From NCBI GenBank assembly GCA_024695865.1, contig JAILHI010000035.1:1-64000 (forward strand): 64,000 nt of DNA. Reading direction: 5' to 3'. The stretch is from Candidatus Gastranaerophilales bacterium. Lineage in GTDB: Bacteria; Cyanobacteriota; Vampirovibrionia; Gastranaerophilales; Gastranaerophilaceae. Both the position numbers and the translations under genes were made by a program. Shown here one piece after another: positions 27,338 through 35,809 of this stretch. The notes under the pieces were generated by a model that was given only the letters and a program-made list of their open reading frames with translations, made no database searches and had not been told where the DNA came from. The number at the start of each line of letters is the position of its first letter. The stretch's first letter is position 1.

Positions 27338-27931
27338 ATGGCTGAAAATAACGAATTATCTAACGAACCGTTAGCAGAAAATACCGCACAGAAAAAAGAT
27401 ATCCCTCAAAAAAGATGGTATGTTGTTCATACTTATTCAGGATATGAAAACAAGGTAAAAACAAACCTTGAAAAGCGTATTGAATACATGAACATGGGTG
27501 AAAAAATCTTCCGTGTTGAAGTTCCCCAAAAACCTGTTACCAAAATTAAAGACGGTAAAAAGACGGAACGTGAAGAAAAAATTTATCCCGGATACGTTCT
27601 TGTGGAAATGATAATGGACGAAGACAGCTGGTATGTTGTAAGACATACGGCAGGTGTTACGAAGTTTGTCGGCTCCGCTAAGAAACCTATTCCCGCAAAA
27701 GACAGTGAAATTAAGAAAATTTTATACAAAACTCAACAAAATACAGTTGCAAAAGTTGAACTTGATGTTAAAGTCGGCGACAAGGTCAGAATTGTTTCAG
27801 GCCCGTTCTCAGACTTCGACGGAATTATTACGGAAGTATATCCCGACAAGGCAAAACTCAGAGCAACAGTTTCAATCTTCGGCAGAGAAACCCCTGTTGA
27901 ACTTGAATACAGACAAATTCAAAAAGTATAG
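27338..27931 (+). CDS. nusG: Transcription antitermination factor NusG
   Basis: 197 residues. The NGN domain begins RWYVVHTYSGYENKV (about 27-41) after a disordered extension of 25 residues; the KOW domain has VGDKVRIVSGPFSDFDG and ends at the C-terminus. It couples RNA polymerase to ribosomes or Rho. A small AGCC-GTAA-GGCT hairpin overlaps the stop region. Confidence 0.97.
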   Translation: MAENNELSNEPLAENTAQKKDIPQKRWYVVHTYSGYENKVKTNLEKRIEYMNMGEKIFRVEVPQKPVTKIKDGKKTEREEKIYPGYVLVEMIMDEDSWYVVRHTAGVTKFVGSAKKPIPAKDSEIKKILYKTQQNTVAKVELDVKVGDKVRIVSGPFSDFDGIITEVYPDKAKLRATVSIFGRETPVELEYRQIQKV

Positions 27932-27950
27932 CCGTAAGGCTGGATAAAAT

Positions 27951-27990
27951 AAGCGGAAGGGGTAACTCCCGTTTGTACCGCGAAAGGAGA
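27951..27990 (+). promoter_or_regulatory. 40-nt structured leader, copy 1 (before rplK)
   Basis: It differs from 28423-28462 at one position only. It can fold with GCGG/CCGC enclosing an inner GGGG-TAA-CTCCC hairpin and ends with the GAAAGGAGA ribosome site, 5 nt before the ATG. Confidence 0.7.
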
Positions 27991-27994
27991 AAAA

Positions 27995-28420
27995 ATGGCA
28001 AAAAAAGTAGTAGGAAAAATCAAACTGCAAATTCAGGCCGGAAAAGCAAATCCGTCACCGCCGGTAGGCCCGGCTCTCGGTCAGCACGGTGTAAACATTA
28101 TGGAATTTTGTAAGCAGTTCAATGCTAAAACAGAATCTCAGGCAGGTTACATCATTCCGGTTGTAATTGATGTTTACGAAGACAGATCGTTTTCATTCGT
28201 TACAAAATCACCACCGGCAGCAGTTCTTATTAAGAAAGCAATCAACATTCAAAGCGGTTCTGCAACACCTAACAAAACAAAGGTAGGTCAGATTACAAGA
28301 GCACAACTCGAAGACATTGCAAAAATCAAGATGGACGACTTAAATGCAACAACTCTTGATGCGGCAGTAGAAATGATTAAAGGCTCTTGCAGAGCAATGG
28401 GTGTAACCGTAGTTGATTAA
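27995..28420 (+). CDS. rplK: Ribosomal protein L11
   Basis: 141 residues, the standard length. It has the [22 protein letters not shown] loop in pieces ([10 protein letters not shown] then IMEFCKQFN) and a C-terminal rRNA-binding helix ending GSCRAMGV. It lies downstream of nusG and upstream of rplA, with near-identical 40-nt leaders before both L11 and L1 genes. Confidence 0.97.
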   Translation: MAKKVVGKIKLQIQAGKANPSPPVGPALGQHGVNIMEFCKQFNAKTESQAGYIIPVVIDVYEDRSFSFVTKSPPAAVLIKKAINIQSGSATPNKTKVGQITRAQLEDIAKIKMDDLNATTLDAAVEMIKGSCRAMGVTVVD

Positions 28421-28422
28421 TT

Positions 28423-28462
28423 AAGCGGAAGGGGTGACTCCCGTTTGTACCGCGAAAGGAGA
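28423..28462 (+). promoter_or_regulatory. 40-nt structured leader, copy 2 (before rplA)
   Basis: 39 of 40 positions identical to the rplK leader, ending 5 nt before ATG 28468. Translational control by L1 is the obvious hypothesis. Confidence 0.7.
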
Positions 28463-28467
28463 TAAAA

Positions 28468-29193
28468 ATGTCAAAATTAACAAAAAAACAACAAAAAATA
28501 CAGGAGTTGATGAAGGACTTTGAACAACCGTCATCAGCACTTGAAGCAATAAAAATGCTTCAAAAAGTATCAAAAGAAGTATCAAAATTCAACGAAACGG
28601 TTGAATGTCACATGCGTTTAGGTATCGATGTAAAACACGCAGACCAGCAAATCAGAAGCACGGTAGTTCTTCCCGCAGGTTTGGGTAAAACCGTTCGTGT
28701 ATGTGTAATTGCTAAAGGTGCTAAGGCAACCGAAGCAAAAGAAGCAGGAGCAGATGCAGCAGGCGCTGAAGATATTATCGAAAAGATTTCAGGCGGCTGG
28801 TTTGAATTTGATACTTTGATTGCAACACCCGACTGTATGCCTATGTTAGGTAAATTAGGTCGTGTTTTGGGCCCTAAAGGCTTAATGCCTAACCCGAAAA
28901 CAGGTACCGTTACAATGGACGTTGCAAAGGCTGTTAAAGATGCCAAAGCAGGTAAAGTTGAATTCAGAGCAGACAAACAGGGTATGATTCACTGCCCCGT
29001 AGGTAAGGCTCAGTTCACAACCGAAGATTTGATGAAGAACTTTGTAACTTTTGCGGAAGCCATTCTCAAGGCTAAACCGTCAGCAGCAAAGGGTACTTAT
29101 CTTAAATCGGTATATTTAACAACAACAATGGGGCCCGGTATCAAATTAGATGCCAAGAACCTTGCAAATGAAATCAAAGCATATAATGCTTAA
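28468..29193 (+). CDS. rplA: Ribosomal protein L1
   Basis: 241 residues. It carries the L1 signature around [21 protein letters not shown] and the C-terminal [10 protein letters not shown]. Besides forming the L1 stalk, L1 is the classic autoregulator of the L11 operon. A strong terminator follows at once, so rplJL is not co-transcribed here. Confidence 0.97.
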   Translation: MSKLTKKQQKIQELMKDFEQPSSALEAIKMLQKVSKEVSKFNETVECHMRLGIDVKHADQQIRSTVVLPAGLGKTVRVCVIAKGAKATEAKEAGADAAGAEDIIEKISGGWFEFDTLIATPDCMPMLGKLGRVLGPKGLMPNPKTGTVTMDVAKAVKDAKAGKVEFRADKQGMIHCPVGKAQFTTEDLMKNFVTFAEAILKAKPSAAKGTYLKSVYLTTTMGPGIKLDAKNLANEIKAYNA

Positions 29194-29206
29194 TTATTAA
29201 ATTTTT

Positions 29207-29238
29207 GGCGGCGAGGGAGCGCTCTCGCCGCCTTTTTT
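29207..29238 (+). terminator. Strong terminator after rplA
   Basis: A 9-bp GC stem GGCGGCGAG/CTCGCCGCC with an 8-nt loop and T6. Confidence 0.92.
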
Positions 29239-29257
29239 AGTTTTAAAGAGGTGTAAA

Positions 29258-29980
29258 ATGGCGGTAAAAGAAACACGCAGAGTGTCTGAAAATATTAAGG
29301 TTAAAATTGCGGGCTTTTTCGGACAGATATTGTTCTATCTTAATTCAAAAATTATGACGTTCAAAAATGTCAATCACCCCGATGCGTTTAATCATAACTA
29401 TGTTTTTGCCGTTTTACATTCACAGCAGTGCGGCTTGTATTCGATTTTAAACAGGGAAAATCTGTATTCAATGATTAGCCGTTCGACAGACGGAGATTTG
29501 ATAGCGGCATCAGGTGGCAGAGTAGGAATGAATTGTGTCAGAGGCTCATCAAAACGAGGCGGAGCAACGGCGGCTCTGGAATTGATTGAAAAGGTAAAAT
29601 CGGGCTGCTCGGCGGCTTTTGCGGCAGACGGGCCGAGAGGGCCTGTGGGCGTAATTAAAATGGGCTGTGTTCAGGTTGCCAAAAGCGGCGGTGCGCCGAT
29701 AGTTCCTATGGCCTGGCAGACAAAGTCCAAATGTATTTTAAAACTACCGACATGGGATAAACTTTTAATTCCTTTGCTTTTTGTAAAAGCGGTTGCTTTG
29801 TACGGCGAGCCGATTGATGTTCCCGCAGATGCGACTGACGAGCAAATGGAAGAAATAAGATTAAAGGTTGAAAACGAGATTAAAAAGCTGAATGAAGATT
29901 TGGCGGCTAATTATGATGAATATTTCAAAAAGGGAATAAGAAATACTCACCATTCAAAATCTGTCGTTTCGTGGTTTTAA
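29258..29980 (+). CDS. DUF374-family lysophospholipid acyltransferase-like protein
   Basis: 240 residues. The LPLAT fold is seen in AVLHSQQCGL (a degenerate HX4D-like motif), the conserved VRGSSKRGGATAAL segment and AADGPRGPVGVIKMG, all typical of DUF374. In related bacteria such proteins sit with lipid A or Kdo genes. Here an AMP-forming acyl ligase lies 0.8 kb downstream, so lipid metabolism is likely. Confidence 0.85.
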   Translation: MAVKETRRVSENIKVKIAGFFGQILFYLNSKIMTFKNVNHPDAFNHNYVFAVLHSQQCGLYSILNRENLYSMISRSTDGDLIAASGGRVGMNCVRGSSKRGGATAALELIEKVKSGCSAAFAADGPRGPVGVIKMGCVQVAKSGGAPIVPMAWQTKSKCILKLPTWDKLLIPLLFVKAVALYGEPIDVPADATDEQMEEIRLKVENEIKKLNEDLAANYDEYFKKGIRNTHHSKSVVSWF

Positions 29981-29995
29981 TAATTAAAGGATATA

Positions 29996-30391
29996 ATGAT
30001 GAAAAAGAAAATATTTGTTTTAGTTGTATTATGTTCGGTTGTATTGCCTGTCTTTGCGGCAAATTGGAAACAAATCGGAGAAAAAGAGTATATAGACGCT
30101 TCAAGTATTAAACCATACAATGACAGGAATAAAAAAGAATTTTGGGTAAAATCATTATACGACGGTTCTTTAAAGGATATTGAAATAAAATATAATATAA
30201 AAATAGCGTATTTTATTAATAATTATATAATTGATTGTAATAATAAGACAATTTCTCTTAAATCATGGGCGATGTATGATACCAATAATGATTGGCAGCT
30301 TGGTGAAAATATACCCGATAAAAAGATGCAAAAAGGAAAAATTGTTCCTGAAACAAAGTCTGAACTTTATTATAAATATGTTTGTAAATAA
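29996..30391 (+). CDS. Secreted protein, surface-adhesin-E-like domain
   Basis: 131 residues with a cleavable signal peptide (MMKKKIF to FAA, about 1-22). The mature part has the pattern W-x2-IG...YIDASS...K-x-FWVKS and IDCNNKTISL...YD, resembling the small beta proteins of the surface-adhesin E type. Two Cys (about 87 and 130) could pair. Either of two adjacent ATGs may be used. The function is unknown. Confidence 0.6.
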   Translation: MMKKKIFVLVVLCSVVLPVFAANWKQIGEKEYIDASSIKPYNDRNKKEFWVKSLYDGSLKDIEIKYNIKIAYFINNYIIDCNNKTISLKSWAMYDTNNDWQLGENIPDKKMQKGKIVPETKSELYYKYVCK

Positions 30392-30396
30392 GCAGT

Positions 30397-30600
30397 TTAC
30401 TTCGTATTTTGTTTTTCTTCTTTTGTTGTTAAGTGGAAATAGCCGCAAATATTACAAAAATACACTCTGTTTTTTACCCCGTATTTTTCATCATACTTTT
30501 TTGCATATTGAACGGCGGATTCAAAACTTCTGTATTTCCTTTTTCTCATACAGGATTTGGACATGAATTTAATTCTTTTATACAACTTCAAATCAACCAT
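30397..30600 (-). CDS. Small zinc-ribbon-like protein, 67 aa
   Basis: I start at the ATG at 30600, because GGAGG lies 6 bp upstream; the frame extends further but without a site. The basic N-terminal half is followed by FCNICGYFHLT, a CxxC-x4-H half site for zinc. It is convergent with the adhesin-E-like gene. It resembles small proteins of unknown function common on mobile DNA. Confidence 0.6.
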   Translation of the reverse strand: MVDLKLYKRIKFMSKSCMRKRKYRSFESAVQYAKKYDEKYGVKNRVYFCNICGYFHLTTKEEKQNTK

Positions 30601-30814
30601 AGTTTCCTCCATTCTTGCTTCCATTTATATGTTAGCAGACAGGTATGTCAAAACAGGATACAGTTTTCTTTGAAGATTTTATTTTGGAAACTTTTTGGTT
30701 AAATTTTTATTGAAAAAATTATTATTTTAACAAATTTGCCTTTATTTATAATAGATTGTAAAATAAAATTTATAGATAAATGTGTGCATACAAGACCAAT
30801 TGGGGATTACGGAT

Positions 30815-32518
30815 ATGGTTGAAAAAGAATTAAGAAACAGCAGAATTTTGTCTTATATTGAGAATAAGACTCTGGATTATGAAAACAGAACGGCGCTTGG
30901 CGTAAAGGATAAAAAAGGCTGGCGTCAGTTAACCTACGGGGAACTTGGTTTACTTTCGAGAAAAGTCGGCAGATATCTGATTGAAGATTTTGGCATTAAA
31001 AAAGGCGAAGTTATAGCCATTCTTTCGGAATCCTTGCCTGAATACGGGGCTTGTCTTTTTGCTTCGGTTATGAGCGGCGGTACAACCGTTCCTTTGGATA
31101 TTAAGTTATCGTCTTACGAATTAAACAATATTCTTACAGACTGTATGCCGTCAGTAATGATGGTTTCAAAACAGTTTTTGGAAACGGCGTTTGAACTTCA
31201 AAAACAAATTCCGTCAATAAGACAAATTTTGTTAATTGATGCCGACGAGGGAGAAAATCTTCATCAGGAAGACGGTGTTATAACTTTTGCTTCGCTGCCT
31301 AAACTTTATGAGGCAAAATGGAGACAAAGAACTTCAAAATCAACGGCACTTATAATTTATACTTCGGGTACAACGGGTGCGCCGAAAGGTGTTGAGGTTT
31401 CTTTCAGAAACATAAATGCTCAACTTGAAGATTTGACGGTTGCAATTAGCCAGATTCTTCCCCATAATGAGCCTACCATAATGCTTTCAATTTTGCCGAT
31501 GAACCACTTGTTTGAAATGACGGTCGGTTTTTGTACGTTTTTGAGTTTCGGACATACGGTTTATTATACAAAGAGCCTTAAACCTGCGGATATTTCGAGC
31601 ATAATGCGTGATAAACACATTCAGTTTATGCTTGTTGTTCCTGCATTTTTGAAACTTTTAAAGGCAGGTATCGAAAAAGAAATTAAAAACAAACCGCAAT
31701 CACAGCAAAGATTGTTCAATTTTATGTATAAACTTGCAAAATTCATTCCGTCTTATGCTTTAAAGAGAAAATTATTTGCAAAAATTCATCAAAATTTCGG
31801 CGGATGTCTTTGGGGCTGTATTTCAGGCGGCGCACCGCTGGATTTGGACGTTGCGGAATTTTTTGAAAGAATCGGTATAAAGGTATATCAGGGTTACGGA
31901 CTTTCGGAATGTTGTCCTGTTGTTTCGGTTAATATTGACAAAAGAAACGAAATGGCATCGGTCGGACGTCCGCTCAATCATTTTGAAGCAAAAACCCTGC
32001 CCGATACGGGAGAACTTCTTTTGAGAGGCCCGTCCGTTATGAAGGGATATCACAACCAGCCCGAAATGACAGACGAAATCATTGATGAAGATGGCTGGCT
32101 GCATACGGGTGATATCGCAAAAATTGATAAAGACGGTCATATCTTTATTACGGGTCGTATTAAGAACATGATTGTTCTTAACGGCGGTAAAAAAGTCTTC
32201 CCCGAGGAAGTCGAAGCGGTTCTTGAAAAAAGCCAAAATATCGCAGAGGTTTGTGTTCTCGGAACATCAAGAACGGGCGGTGCAAAAGACGGAACGGAAG
32301 AAGTTACGGCTGTAATTGTTCCGAAAGCGGATTTGTATAACCAATATTCCGAGGAAGATATCGACAAAATGATTAAAGCCGATGTAAAAGAACTTGTAAA
32401 CAATCTCGCTCATTACAAACGTCCTACAAATGTCATCATCAGAAAAGAAGAATTGCCCAAAACAACTACAAGAAAAGTTAAGAGAAAAATTGTTAAAGAA
32501 TTTGTAATGCAGCAATAA
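30815..32518 (+). CDS. AMP-forming acyl-CoA/acyl-ACP synthetase
   Basis: 567 residues from ATG 30815; an upstream GTG exists but the GGGGATTACGG region favours this start. The adenylation P-loop reads IIYTSGTTGAPKG, followed by YQGYGLSECCPV, DGWLHTGDIAKID and the C-terminal KNMIVLNGGKKVFPEE; the catalytic Lys lies in TTRKVKRK near the end. It is a long-chain fatty acid ligase by family and plausibly works with the acyltransferase upstream. Confidence 0.92.
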   Translation: MVEKELRNSRILSYIENKTLDYENRTALGVKDKKGWRQLTYGELGLLSRKVGRYLIEDFGIKKGEVIAILSESLPEYGACLFASVMSGGTTVPLDIKLSSYELNNILTDCMPSVMMVSKQFLETAFELQKQIPSIRQILLIDADEGENLHQEDGVITFASLPKLYEAKWRQRTSKSTALIIYTSGTTGAPKGVEVSFRNINAQLEDLTVAISQILPHNEPTIMLSILPMNHLFEMTVGFCTFLSFGHTVYYTKSLKPADISSIMRDKHIQFMLVVPAFLKLLKAGIEKEIKNKPQSQQRLFNFMYKLAKFIPSYALKRKLFAKIHQNFGGCLWGCISGGAPLDLDVAEFFERIGIKVYQGYGLSECCPVVSVNIDKRNEMASVGRPLNHFEAKTLPDTGELLLRGPSVMKGYHNQPEMTDEIIDEDGWLHTGDIAKIDKDGHIFITGRIKNMIVLNGGKKVFPEEVEAVLEKSQNIAEVCVLGTSRTGGAKDGTEEVTAVIVPKADLYNQYSEEDIDKMIKADVKELVNNLAHYKRPTNVIIRKEELPKTTTRKVKRKIVKEFVMQQ

Positions 32519-32657
32519 TTTATGACAAAGAAATTAAAGAAGCCGAAGGTTAGGGTTTTTTGTTCGGATTGCTGATGAACGGTAATGTGCAGGGACAAAA
32601 TATACAATTTTAATAATGTTGACAATCTTTTATAAACTTAATATTATTAGGTTAATT

Positions 32658-33584
32658 ATGAAAAAAGAAATTCTTATAAAATCTTTAATTGTTGCAGTTA
32701 TACTTGTCATTATTTTTATTTTGACAAACCTTGTAATTTGTATATATATATCCGCCAAATATCAACGTTCGATTGCGGAAAACATAGGAAACGTCTTTAA
32801 AAGAGAGCCTTGTTCTATTGAAAAATACATAAATTTAAAGGACGAAGAGATATTAAGCGGCAAAAATTATAAGAAACCGGGTGTATTATTGTTCGGTTGC
32901 GGTTTTGCCAAAGGGTTGAATTTGGAACCCGAGCAAAAATTTTCTTTCAAATTGTCAAAATTGACACAAAGACCCGTTTATAATTACGGAATAGGCGGAG
33001 CCTACATACAGCACGCAATTAAACTGGTTCAAAGCGGTCTTATTGATAACGAAATTAAGAAGTGTGATTATGCAATATATATGATATCCGCCATAAAGGG
33101 AGATGCTCCGAGACTTGAAGTTTATCCGGGGGAATATTCGGATATTAATTTCTTGCTTAATCCCCAGATGTATCCTGTTTTAAAGGTTTCAAAAGATAAT
33201 ATACTTGAAGAACCCGAGTTTAAAAATCATATAATAACAGATTCTTATGTTGCAAGGTTATTCAATAAATTTTATGTTGAAAACCTAAAAAAAGATATAA
33301 AAAATCCAGAAAAGACTTATCTTCACGTGTTAAAACTTCAGGAGGAATTAAAGAAAAAGAATCCGAAGATTAAATTGATGCTGTTTCTTTATTGGAGTGA
33401 AGAGGGCGAATTTGAAAAATATGCCAAATTGTTAAAGAAGAATGATATCAGTGTTTTTTCATTGCCTAAGGCTACGGATAAAGATATAAAAGAAGACAAG
33501 TACAAAGAGCCAAAATATTCACATCCGTCAGAAGAAGCGTGGAACGAGTTTACACCGTTATTTGTCAAAGAGATGAAATTATAA
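32658..33584 (+). CDS. Membrane-anchored SGNH-fold-like protein lacking the Ser
   Basis: 308 residues from ATG 32658. One N-terminal membrane segment (about 8-32) places the rest outside. The block LLFGCGFAKGLNL aligns with block I of SGNH hydrolases (G-x-SF-x2-G), but the nucleophile position is Gly. The NYGIGG segment and late SHPSEEAWNEF (Asp/His block, His kept) support the fold. It could be a non-catalytic carbohydrate binder or an acetyltransferase relative. It stands alone. Confidence 0.6.
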   Translation: MKKEILIKSLIVAVILVIIFILTNLVICIYISAKYQRSIAENIGNVFKREPCSIEKYINLKDEEILSGKNYKKPGVLLFGCGFAKGLNLEPEQKFSFKLSKLTQRPVYNYGIGGAYIQHAIKLVQSGLIDNEIKKCDYAIYMISAIKGDAPRLEVYPGEYSDINFLLNPQMYPVLKVSKDNILEEPEFKNHIITDSYVARLFNKFYVENLKKDIKNPEKTYLHVLKLQEELKKKNPKIKLMLFLYWSEEGEFEKYAKLLKKNDISVFSLPKATDKDIKEDKYKEPKYSHPSEEAWNEFTPLFVKEMKL

Positions 33585-33595
33585 TTATTGGGGAT

Positions 33596-33903
33596 TATCC
33601 GTAAGTTACCACAAAAATCAACCACATGCGTCATTACGAGGCTTGTCCGAAGTAATATCTGAAAAAGATTGCCACGCTGGGCAAAAAACATTGTCTTGGT
33701 TTTTGTTTCACGGCTTCAAGTCGCTCTCTTTGTTTTGCTGTTCGCAAAACTGCCGTTCGCTATTTCGCCGCTATTTCGGACTGGATTCGCTTTCGCTCAC
33801 ACGGCGTCCTACACAAAAACCGCTTCGCTCGCAATAAACGGCGTTTCAGTCGGGTCTCATCGCCCCGACTTTCAGCCTCTGCTCGCTTGTTCCTCGCAAT
33901 GAC
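33596..33903. repeat. Dispersed palindromic repeat cluster
   Basis: It begins with the 'atccgtaagttaccacaaaaatc' type edge (written here as 'atccgtaagttacc'), then 'cattacgagg', then a diverged copy of the 103-bp unit seen near 8.2-8.5 kb, ending 'cctcgcaatgac'. No coding sense is seen. Confidence 0.75.
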
Positions 33904-33956
33904 AACATGTTTATATAAGACAGTATTTGTCGGATTTCAAAAGTTTTTAAAAGAGT

Positions 33957-33962
33957 TATAAT
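33957..33962 (+). promoter_or_regulatory. -10 box of ncRNA candidate
   Basis: TATAAT. A weak TTTCAA-like -35 lies 16 bp upstream. The expected start is near 33970. Confidence 0.5.
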
Positions 33963-33969
33963 ATAAATA

Positions 33970-34227
33970 AAGGGGCAATGTCCAAAAGTTGCAACCTTTT
34001 GAGCATTGACTTCAAACCTTAAATGAGATACGAAATTAAATTAAGTAACAGTCTTATCACCCAACCGGACAGGGTTAATAATCGGACATTTGCTTTTTAG
34101 TAAATGGGGTGTCTCCAACATTGTAAAATCAGCAGAGCGGCTAAAGGATTGCTGATTTCCATAAGAGGTTGATTTTGAATAACGTGAAAACAGGATTACC
34201 GAAAGGTAATCCTGTTTTGATTTTTTG
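33970..34227 (+). ncRNA. Free-standing structured RNA candidate, about 250 nt
   Basis: Bounded by TATAAT and a 14-bp terminator. The 5' segment CAATGTCC has three mutually exclusive partners: a local CATTG (hairpin 33977-34008), GGACATTTG (34084-34092) and AACATTG (34117-34123). Another hairpin AATCAGCA/TGCTGATT lies at 34128-34157. A 25-codon ORF (34023-34100) has no ribosome site. It matches none of the tmRNA, RNase P, SRP or common riboswitch cores I know. 6S RNA or a lineage-specific regulator remains possible. Confidence 0.5.
34187..34227 (+). terminator. Terminator of the ncRNA candidate
   Basis: Perfect 14-bp stem AAAACAGGATTACC with GAAA loop, then GATTTTTT. Confidence 0.92.
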
Positions 34228-34262
34228 TCATTGCGGGAGGCTTTAGCCTCGTGGCAATCCGA
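34228..34262. repeat. Dispersed palindromic repeat, short copy
   Basis: 'cattgcgggaggctttagcctcgtggcaatcc' type hairpin (32 nt; halves 'cattgcggga' and 'gtggcaatcc'). Confidence 0.75.
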
Positions 34263-34292
34263 CCGATTTTATTCTTGTCAGCACTTTCTTTA

Positions 34293-34532
34293 TTAGAAAC
34301 CTGAACCATAAATCGGTTTTAATACGAAAGATGATGAATTTTTGTCATAAACAATATGCTGCATTTTGCCTGTCTTAGAATCAAGTATAAAACTGTCTGA
34401 ACGGAGGTTGCTGTCGCCTCTAATCATGTTCTGGGATACCATTTGATATCTGCCGACGCTTTTATTTGCTGTATAAAGACAAACAAAACATACTGCGATT
34501 AATACATAAGCTAAGATTACAAAGTATTTCAT
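34293..34532 (-). CDS. Small membrane-anchored hypothetical, 79 aa
   Basis: An N-terminal hydrophobic segment (MKYFVILAYVLIAVCFVCLY) precedes a soluble tail that ends in YGSGF. AGGAGT lies just upstream of the ATG. No known domain. Either a signal anchor or a signal peptide is possible. Confidence 0.6.
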   Translation of the reverse strand: MKYFVILAYVLIAVCFVCLYTANKSVGRYQMVSQNMIRGDSNLRSDSFILDSKTGKMQHIVYDKNSSSFVLKPIYGSGF

Positions 34533-34599
34533 TCTAACTCCTAAGTATATTTTAATAAACCAAAATTATAATATCTTATTAAGTTGTAAAAGTCAAGAA

Positions 34600-34790
34600 A
34601 ATGAAAAATTGTTGCCGTTTTGAAACAATTTGAAAAAATAAAAACCGACAGCCACAATCTAAACGTTCGAAACGGGGCGGAACACTCACCGCCCGATTGA
34701 TGTCTGCCGGTTTGCAAGCCTCCTTTGGCTAACGTCCGAAACGCTCCGCAGACCGAATCTGCGTGCCCGATGCCGACTTGCTTTTGTTTT
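34600..34790. other. GC-rich non-coding stretch with hairpins
   Basis: Clearly more GC-rich than its surroundings, with a GGGCGG/CCGCCC hairpin near 34675-34694. A TTG-start frame crosses it on the minus strand but has no domain or site. It may be a repeat copy or structured RNA at the 3' side of the RlaP gene. Confidence 0.4.
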
Positions 34791-34791
34791 G

Positions 34792-35586
34792 TCAAAGTGC
34801 TTTGTTATTAAGAACCATCTGTTTTAAAAAGTCGTTAAAAACTTTAATATCGGGCGAGCGGGTGTTAAAGTTTTTATACTCTTTTTTCAGTTCCTTATCG
34901 AAGAACTCATCAAATTCAGATATCCGCAAAATTGTATCACGTTCTAATCCCTGTGATTTTATTTCAATAATTTCCTGACTTTTTTCGTAAACCGCATCAG
35001 AAACAAACATTTTGATTTCTTCTAGCGTTTGTTTTAAATTAAGCGGCGGGATTTTGTCATACTCATATACGTATTTTGCGTTCAAAAGTCCTCTCATTGA
35101 ATAGAGATATTTTTTATAGGTTATCGCCTTTCCGAGCAGAATAAATTCGTGATAATTATGCCGAAAGAGAGAAAAATAGTGTCTGAATAACCGTTCCTGA
35201 TTAAAATTGTTTTTCATATAATCTCTCATAGGCAAATTGTTGCTGCCGTAATAAATTATCGGTGAATTAAGCCACTCGATTGTGGTAGGATTGGACGAAA
35301 AAAGAAGTTTTAAATATTTGAAAATATCAAACCCGCTCATATCGACAAGAGAACCATGAACATCGCAGGGGTTTAAATTTTTGTCGAAAGCCGCATTTAT
35401 GACTTTTTTGTCGGGGCTTAAAGAAATATATTTGTCAATATTTCGGCAAAACACGAAACGAACATCATAATCGCTGTCTTTGCTTGCCATTCCCCAAGAG
35501 CGGCTGCCGTTTTCTATTGCAAAAATGATTTTGATTTCATTTTCCGTTTCAATTTGTTCTAAAACCTTTTTGATTTTATTTTTCAT
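34792..35586 (-). CDS. rlaP: RlaP-type nucleotidyltransferase (PF10127)
   Basis: 264 residues of the polymerase-beta superfamily. The signature GSRSWGMASKDSDYDVRF (27-44) holds the GS motif and metal-binding D39 and D41. The later SNPTTIEWLNSPIIY and helical FRHYFSLFRH regions match the RlaP family, named from its association with RNA ligase/RNA repair loci. It would add nucleotides to RNA ends; the substrate is not known. Its ATG overlaps the stop of a truncated upstream frame (35583-35663). It shares strand and neighbourhood with two tRNA-like genes and the DUF2828 gene. Confidence 0.8.
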   Translation of the reverse strand: MKNKIKKVLEQIETENEIKIIFAIENGSRSWGMASKDSDYDVRFVFCRNIDKYISLSPDKKVINAAFDKNLNPCDVHGSLVDMSGFDIFKYLKLLFSSNPTTIEWLNSPIIYYGSNNLPMRDYMKNNFNQERLFRHYFSLFRHNYHEFILLGKAITYKKYLYSMRGLLNAKYVYEYDKIPPLNLKQTLEEIKMFVSDAVYEKSQEIIEIKSQGLERDTILRISEFDEFFDKELKKEYKNFNTRSPDIKVFNDFLKQMVLNNKAL

Positions 35587-35663
35587 CTTTTTTTATACCC
35601 TTCAAAATATTCGCCTGCTTTTTGATAAAATTCTTCGGGCGATGCCTTTGGAATAACAGATAT
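35583..35663 (-). pseudogene. 3' remnant of a gene once coupled to RlaP
   Basis: An in-frame stretch reads VIPKASPEEFYQKAGEYFEG and ends YKKR-stop, with the TGA overlapping the RlaP ATG (ATGA). Coding-like composition stops exactly where the dispersed repeat begins (35667), and no start codon remains. It is the C-terminal tail of an operon partner removed by the repeat. Confidence 0.55.
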
Positions 35664-35666
35664 TTA

Positions 35667-35744
35667 CGTCATTGCGAGGGCGCAAGCCCGTGGCAATCCT
35701 TTTCGGTATTTCTGACAGATTCCGAAACAAGTTCGGAATGACAG
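35667..35744. repeat. Dispersed palindromic repeat (both types)
   Basis: 'cattgcgagggcgcaagcccgtggcaatcc'-like hairpin (halves 'cattgcgagg' and 'gtggcaatcc') directly followed by a 'gattccgaaacaagttcgga' hairpin. It cuts the frame upstream of RlaP. Confidence 0.85.
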
Positions 35745-35809
35745 TTATTTGGTTTTGTTATGATAATCCCGTTTTGAAAATATTTTCTTTCATTATAAAC
35801 CGAAAGGGT

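Noticed and set aside
34050-34085. SAM-I riboswitch-like start (CTTATCA) in the ncRNA
   Set aside because: The conserved GGTGGAGGGA and GGCCC blocks are missing, and no methionine-related gene follows.
33970-34227. tmRNA or SRP RNA
   Set aside because: No tag-peptide frame ending ALAA, no tRNA-Ala-like ends, and no GGAAG/AGCAGCC SRP core.
34541-34795. 84-aa minus-strand frame after RlaP
   Set aside because: It begins with TTG inside the RlaP stop, lies mostly in the GC-rich hairpin stretch and has no domain or ribosome site.
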